Notes under the pieces: generated by a model | The model's input: only the letters and a program-made list of their open reading frames with translations | What the model was told of the DNA's origin: nothing | Databases searched by the model: none | Translations under genes and position numbers: made by a program | Source of the DNA: an archaeon | Lineage (GTDB): Archaea > Aenigmatarchaeota > Aenigmatarchaeia > PWEA01 > JAGHBM01 | Length of the DNA stretch: 33,963 nt | NCBI GenBank assembly: GCA_020355185.1 | Contig: CP070662.1 | Coordinates: forward strand, 259,420-293,382 | Reading direction: 5' to 3' | Part shown: positions 30,145 through 33,963 of the stretch, one piece after another | Layout of the letters: every line of letters starts with the position of its first letter | Numbering within the stretch: the stretch's first letter is position 1

Positions 30145-31419
30145 TTACAAAAACTCCAGGTCAAGGAAGTGAGCGGAACAGGACATGCAGGGGTCGTATG
30201 CCCTTATCAGTTTCTCCAGTTCAAGCTCCATTTTTTTCTTGTTTAAACCCATGATGCCCGGAAGGAAGTGCCTGACTGCTTCTTCCATGTTTTTCACGTT
30301 CTGTGTGGTGGGCGGTATTATGTTGACAGCCGTGACCTTTCCGGTTTTGTTTATTTTGTAGTGATGGAAAAGAGTGCCCCTTGGAGCTTCTGTCGCACTT
30401 ATTCCTTCACCTTCCTTTGGTCCGGCCTTCAATAACCTTTCTTCCCTTAGTTCAAGGGTTTCCAAAATTTCAACAGACCGGTCTATGCAGTGAACGGTTT
30501 CCACTGCCCTGGCAAGGTTGCCGGAGAAAACATTGTAGCTGGGCAGTTCCATACCTTCCGAGGCAAGTAGAGCATCCTGGGAGAGCATGTTGCCGTTTAC
30601 ATTAAGCCTGGCAAGCGGGCCCACCATGAAGCTGCCCCCCTTCACGGTCACGTGCTTGGCCGAGGAAATGGAAACCACCCCTTCCTTAAGGTATTTTGCG
30701 TAATCCCGGGGCTCAAAAATAAGGCCTGATAACGAAGCCAGGTGACCTTCGGTAAACGGGTAGCAGCCGCTCTTTTCCAGTGCAAGAAATCTTGTCTTGA
30801 ACTCAAAGTCAGAGGTTTTCAGTTTTTTGAACAACTCTGCAGTCTTCAGCGCCTCCTTTTTGGCTTTCCGAAGTTTTTTTACCAGTTCGTTTAGTTTGTT
30901 TTGCGGCGGCAGAGTTGTAAAGCCCCCGACAACCGAAGTCAGGGGATGGATGCTCCTGCCGCCTACAACATTGACCACATCGTTCCCGGCTTCCTTAAGT
31001 TCAAGGCATCTCTTCAGAAACTTGATGTCCTTACCCTTCATGTCCAGGGCCGAGGAGTAACCCAGGTAATCGGGCAGCGCAAGCATGTATATTTGCAGTA
31101 CGTGGCTGTGGAAAATCCCGCTTAAAACCAGAAGTTCCCGCAAGAGCTTTGTTTGCTCGCTGACTTTTATCCCCAACGCATCCTCCACGGCAAGAGTTGA
31201 ACCAATGAGGTGGGCTACGTTGCAGATGCCGCATATCCTTCCCGCCAGATACGGAACTTCCCTGAAATCCCTTCCCTTTATCAGGGCCTCAAAGTATCGG
31301 GGGCTCTCAAAAACTTCCAGTGAGCATTTTTTTACCTGTTTCCTTTTCCGGTCAAATTTTACCCTTAACTTTGCATGACCCTCTATCTTTGTCAGGTGAT
31401 TTACTTTAATTTCTTCCAT
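30145..31419 (-). CDS. hydA: NiFe hydrogenase large subunit (alpha, group 3-like)
   Basis: The 424-residue protein carries both nickel-binding motifs intact: RICGICNVAH (residues 61-70) and DPCMSCSAH at the end (C411, C414, H417). The seven residues after H417 (FLDLEFL) are the tail expected to be cleaved by the maturation protease. The layout matches the alpha subunit of Pyrococcus-type sulfhydrogenase, a soluble NAD(P)-linked enzyme. Its start overlaps the end of the delta gene by 19 bases. Confidence 0.93.
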   Translation of the reverse strand: MEEIKVNHLTKIEGHAKLRVKFDRKRKQVKKCSLEVFESPRYFEALIKGRDFREVPYLAGRICGICNVAHLIGSTLAVEDALGIKVSEQTKLLRELLVLSGIFHSHVLQIYMLALPDYLGYSSALDMKGKDIKFLKRCLELKEAGNDVVNVVGGRSIHPLTSVVGGFTTLPPQNKLNELVKKLRKAKKEALKTAELFKKLKTSDFEFKTRFLALEKSGCYPFTEGHLASLSGLIFEPRDYAKYLKEGVVSISSAKHVTVKGGSFMVGPLARLNVNGNMLSQDALLASEGMELPSYNVFSGNLARAVETVHCIDRSVEILETLELREERLLKAGPKEGEGISATEAPRGTLFHHYKINKTGKVTAVNIIPPTTQNVKNMEEAVRHFLPGIMGLNKKKMELELEKLIRAYDPCMSCSAHFLDLEFL

Positions 31420-32144
31420 GCTTCCTCCACCTTTATTTTATCGTAAAGCCCGTACATCTCCAGCTTCTTCTTGATGTCTTTCTTTTCCATCATCTCCCTT
31501 ATTACCTTGAGAAATCTATCCAGGTTCCTGTCTTCGGCCAGTCCGCGGCATCCGACGCAGGGATACTCATTGGTCGGGCAGATTGCCTTGCATCCGGCCC
31601 TGGAAATCGGACCTAGGCATGGTTCTCCCCCGTCCAGGAAGCAGTCATTGTCGCGCTTTCTGCATTCCATGCATACGTCATAGTCTTTCTCTTTCCACTT
31701 TTTTCCGATTAAAAGGGACTTGACCAGCGAAAGCAGTTCGTGCCTAAAGAAAGGGCAGCCCCTGAGGTAGTGGTCAACCTTAACGTAAGCGTCTATGCCC
31801 TTTACAGGAAGAGAACCGAAAAAGTTCTTCCCATAGACCTGTTTTTCTGCGTCCTTCCTGTAGTTCTTTAGAGTCATTACGCAGCCGTTGCATGCGCAGG
31901 CCCCGAGGGCCACCAGGACTTTCGCCCGCTTTCTTATCCCCCTGATTTCTGGAATCTCATTTTTCCTGCTTATACCTCCCTCTATGAATACCAAATCATA
32001 ACCTTCCACGTTCCTTTCCTGTACCAGCTTGAAGTCAACAAAGTCCAGTTTTTCAAAAACCTTCAGCAGGTTATCCCTAAGATTGAGAAACTCAAAGCTG
32101 CAACCGAAGCACGAGGTAAAGGTTATCAATGCCGCTTTTTTCAT
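31401..32144 (-). CDS. hydD: NiFe hydrogenase small subunit (delta)
   Basis: The 247-residue protein has the small-subunit pattern: TSCFGCSFEF (C12, C15), the GACACNGC region and LRGCPFF ligate the proximal cluster. VCMECRKRDNDC, CKAICPTNEYPCVGC and nearby cysteines (from about residue 155) fit the other two Fe-S clusters. It carries electrons between the NiFe centre and the gamma subunit. There is no signal peptide, so it is cytoplasmic. Four bases separate it from the gamma gene. Confidence 0.92.
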   Translation of the reverse strand: MKKAALITFTSCFGCSFEFLNLRDNLLKVFEKLDFVDFKLVQERNVEGYDLVFIEGGISRKNEIPEIRGIRKRAKVLVALGACACNGCVMTLKNYRKDAEKQVYGKNFFGSLPVKGIDAYVKVDHYLRGCPFFRHELLSLVKSLLIGKKWKEKDYDVCMECRKRDNDCFLDGGEPCLGPISRAGCKAICPTNEYPCVGCRGLAEDRNLDRFLKVIREMMEKKDIKKKLEMYGLYDKIKVEEAWKKLK

Positions 32145-32148
32145 CTTA

Positions 32149-32952
32149 TCACCAAATTTTTTCTGTGAGTTTTTTTAGCTCATCCAGCCCGAAGACCGGA
32201 CCATGTTTGCAGACGTAAACTTTTCCTACGTTGCAGTGTCCGCACATACCTGTCCCGCACTGCATCAGTCTTTCCATTGATACGTAAATTTGTCTGTCCT
32301 TGAATCCACTTTCCCTGAGTTTTTGCGCAACGAACTTCAGCATCACAGACGGACCGCAAACAAAGGCAAGTGAGCCTGGCCTCAGGTCTTCCAGTATGGT
32401 GGTTACAACCCCAACATGTCCTTTCCACTTCCCATTCCCTTTATCTACAGTCACTCTTACTTTCACTCCATTTCCTTCCCATTCTTTCAAGTCCTTTTTG
32501 TATACAATATCCTCAGGGGTCCTTGCGCCGTAATAAATTCCGATGTCTCCGTACATGCTCCTCTTTTTTAGAAGAGTGAGAATCAGAGACTTTAGCGGAG
32601 GGAAACCTATTCCGCCGCCAACAATAACTATGTCCTTTCCTTTCATCTTTTCCATCGGGTAGCCGTTGCCGAAGGGCCCCCTGATTCCAATGAGGTCGCC
32701 ACTCTTCAGCTTGAAAAGTTCCTCCGTGACGGTTCCCATCTTCTTGACACTGAACTCGTAGACCCCTTTAATTTCGGTCGGAATTATTCCGAAGGTGGAT
32801 TCACCGAAACCGAAGACGCTGACCATAATCACCTGACCCGGTCTGAAATTCAGCGTTCGGCCGTTTTTCATCCTGAACCAGAAGGACTTTACGTCATGAG
32901 TTTCTTTCCGCGTTTTCTCTATCCTTGCCATCTCCGGCATGTAAGGGTTCAC
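32149..32952 (-). CDS. hydG: Hydrogenase FAD/NAD(P)-binding subunit (gamma)
   Basis: The 267-residue protein belongs to the ferredoxin-NADP reductase superfamily. LNFRPGQVIMVSVFGFGES is the FAD domain, DIVIVGGGIGFPPLKSL the nucleotide-binding domain, and FVCGPSVMLKFVA the CGPxxM region. The end has a [2Fe-2S] site, LMQCGTGMCGHCNVGKVYVC. This is the gamma subunit of sulfhydrogenase-type enzymes and links electrons to NAD(P). GTG 32952 starts it, preceded by AAGGTGATT. It lies 9 bases after the aldehyde dehydrogenase stop. Confidence 0.92.
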   Translation of the reverse strand: MNPYMPEMARIEKTRKETHDVKSFWFRMKNGRTLNFRPGQVIMVSVFGFGESTFGIIPTEIKGVYEFSVKKMGTVTEELFKLKSGDLIGIRGPFGNGYPMEKMKGKDIVIVGGGIGFPPLKSLILTLLKKRSMYGDIGIYYGARTPEDIVYKKDLKEWEGNGVKVRVTVDKGNGKWKGHVGVVTTILEDLRPGSLAFVCGPSVMLKFVAQKLRESGFKDRQIYVSMERLMQCGTGMCGHCNVGKVYVCKHGPVFGLDELKKLTEKIW

Positions 32953-32961
32953 GCAATCACC

Positions 32962-33963
32962 TTACTCATAGGGATACCACCAGACTCTCTTTTCTTTGAC
33001 CCTGTAAATTATAAAAGATTTCTTTTTCAGGCACTGCATTATTTTGCTTTCAGAATTGGCCAGACCGCTCTCTTTAAATCCTCCCCAATAGTCCCCGCCC
33101 TCATAGGGCAGATTAACGTCATTTATCCAGATCATGCCAACCTCAAGTTTTCCCCCAATTTCCCTGCCTCTCTCTATGTTCCTTGTCCAGATAGAGGCCC
33201 CCAGGCCGAATTTGCTGTCGTTAGACAGGTTTATCGCCTCCTCATCGTTTTCCACCACAATGACAGGAACAACAGGGCCAAAGGTTTCCTCGCTCATGAC
33301 CTTCATATCTCTGCTGACATCTGTCAAAACGGTTGGCTCGAAAAACAAATCCTCGCCCTCCCCTCCGCAGAGAACTTTAGCCCCCTTTGAAACCGCATCT
33401 TTCACGTGTTCTTCAGCCTTTTTGAATTGTTCTTCATTAACCATGTTCCCCACGTCCCTGCCCTTTTCAATTTTCTTGGTTTCTTCCACGAGCTTTTTTA
33501 TGAAATCTCCGGAAATTTTCCTGTTAACATAAATTCTCTCCACGGCTGAGCAAACCTGGCCGCAGTTTCCCATTGACCCCCAGACAGCGCCCCTAACCGC
33601 CAGGTCTATGTCTGCATCTTCACAAACAATAAATGCGTCTTTGCCCCCCAGCTCCAGGGCCAATGGTTTTATCCCGATGTTTTTCATTATGTCCTTTCCC
33701 GCCCCAACGCTTCCGGTGAAAAATAATTTATCTATATCCGATTTGACAAGTTCCTTTCCTGGGTCATCACCTCCGAAAACGGTGTTTAAAACCCCCCCAG
33801 GAAGAACCCCGTTCAGCAACTTGTCTATTTTTTCACCCACTTTTGTTGAGTATTCCGAGGTTTTGAAAACCAGAGTATTGCCGGGAAGCAGAGCCGGTAC
33901 TATGGTCCACATGGTAAGACTTAACGGATAGTTCCAGGGGGTTATCAGAGCTATAACACCGTA
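32962..33963 (-). CDS. Aldehyde dehydrogenase, 5' end beyond window
   Basis: The frame is open to the window edge; 333 residues are visible of a usual 450-490. The edge holds YGVIALITPWNYPLSL, the conserved PWNYP segment. Next come LGGKDAFIVCEDAD (general base Glu) and NCGQVCSAVERIYV with the catalytic Cys, then SEETFGPVVPV. It oxidises aldehydes with NAD(P). No particular substrate is evident; the succinate-semialdehyde-like or related families are possible. It is the first visible gene of the hydrogenase operon and very tightly spaced to gamma, suggesting joint control of NAD(P)H and hydrogen. Confidence 0.93.
   Translation of the reverse strand, partial: YGVIALITPWNYPLSLTMWTIVPALLPGNTLVFKTSEYSTKVGEKIDKLLNGVLPGGVLNTVFGGDDPGKELVKSDIDKLFFTGSVGAGKDIMKNIGIKPLALELGGKDAFIVCEDADIDLAVRGAVWGSMGNCGQVCSAVERIYVNRKISGDFIKKLVEETKKIEKGRDVGNMVNEEQFKKAEEHVKDAVSKGAKVLCGGEGEDLFFEPTVLTDVSRDMKVMSEETFGPVVPVIVVENDEEAINLSNDSKFGLGASIWTRNIERGREIGGKLEVGMIWINDVNLPYEGGDYWGGFKESGLANSESKIMQCLKKKSFIIYRVKEKRVWWYPYE

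Noticed and set aside
1-33963. CRISPR arrays, insertion sequences, rRNA genes
   Set aside because: I saw no regularly spaced direct repeats, transposase motifs, terminal inverted repeats or rRNA-like stretches.

Overview
The window is archaeal chromosome. It carries an archaeal SecD, an Orc1/Cdc6 initiator, a PolD small-subunit homologue, an archaeal PolB, an archaeal DnaG primase, alpha-NAC, an Hjc-type Holliday-junction resolvase, a PIN-ATPase-KH protein and a cytosolic group-3-type NiFe hydrogenase. Promoters have AT-rich TATA boxes about 25 bases before the expected transcript start, and many genes have a GGTGAT-like Shine-Dalgarno sequence. The gene set points to a euryarchaeon-like or DPANN-like lineage. 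I cannot name it further.

Layout. 1-3.2 kb: the 3' end of secD, a sugar-nucleotidyltransferase, a small ferredoxin, and a leftward CBS/zinc-finger gene with an unknown partner. 3.25-9.9 kb: a replication and recombination block made of an hjc-like gene, a divergent HTH regulator, a probable replication origin with three ORB-like elements, orc1/cdc6, a shortened PolD small subunit that appears to have lost its nuclease residues, and polB. 9.9-11.8 kb: a PAP2 phosphatase and membrane proteins. 11.86-16.5 kb: information-processing genes (NAC, DUF167, dnaG, PIN-ATPase), two very small cysteine-rich proteins outside normal length cut-offs, a candidate H/ACA guide RNA, and a tRNA-Arg(CCU) interrupted in both the D-arm and the T-arm. 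16.5-21.5 kb: a membrane-anchored bifunctional-nuclease-domain protein, a large exported glycoprotein-like protein and an overlapping polytopic membrane protein. 21.5-25.2 kb: a leftward HTH regulator with a 21-bp palindrome in its promoter, and a GbsR-like regulator/ABC ATPase/exported CARDB-like protein/MacB-like permease operon. 25.3-28.7 kb: a 3-methyladenine glycosylase, two metallopeptidases (M24 and M42), and a winged-helix/TOPRIM pair. 28.7-34 kb: an HTH-CBS regulator, an unknown gene, a hydrogenase maturation protease, and a leftward operon of aldehyde dehydrogenase (cut by the window end), hydrogenase gamma, delta and alpha.

The most notable points are: (i) the origin/cdc6/DP1-like/polB arrangement with a nuclease-dead, compact DP1; (ii) a shared palindrome TATAACA-N-TGTTATA at three distant promoters, one of them in front of its most likely regulator; (iii) a tRNA with two non-canonical introns that resemble each other; (iv) an unannotated H/ACA guide RNA whose 14-base pocket-to-ACA spacing fits the family rule; and (v) a hydrogenase operon in which an aldehyde dehydrogenase sits where a beta subunit would be expected.
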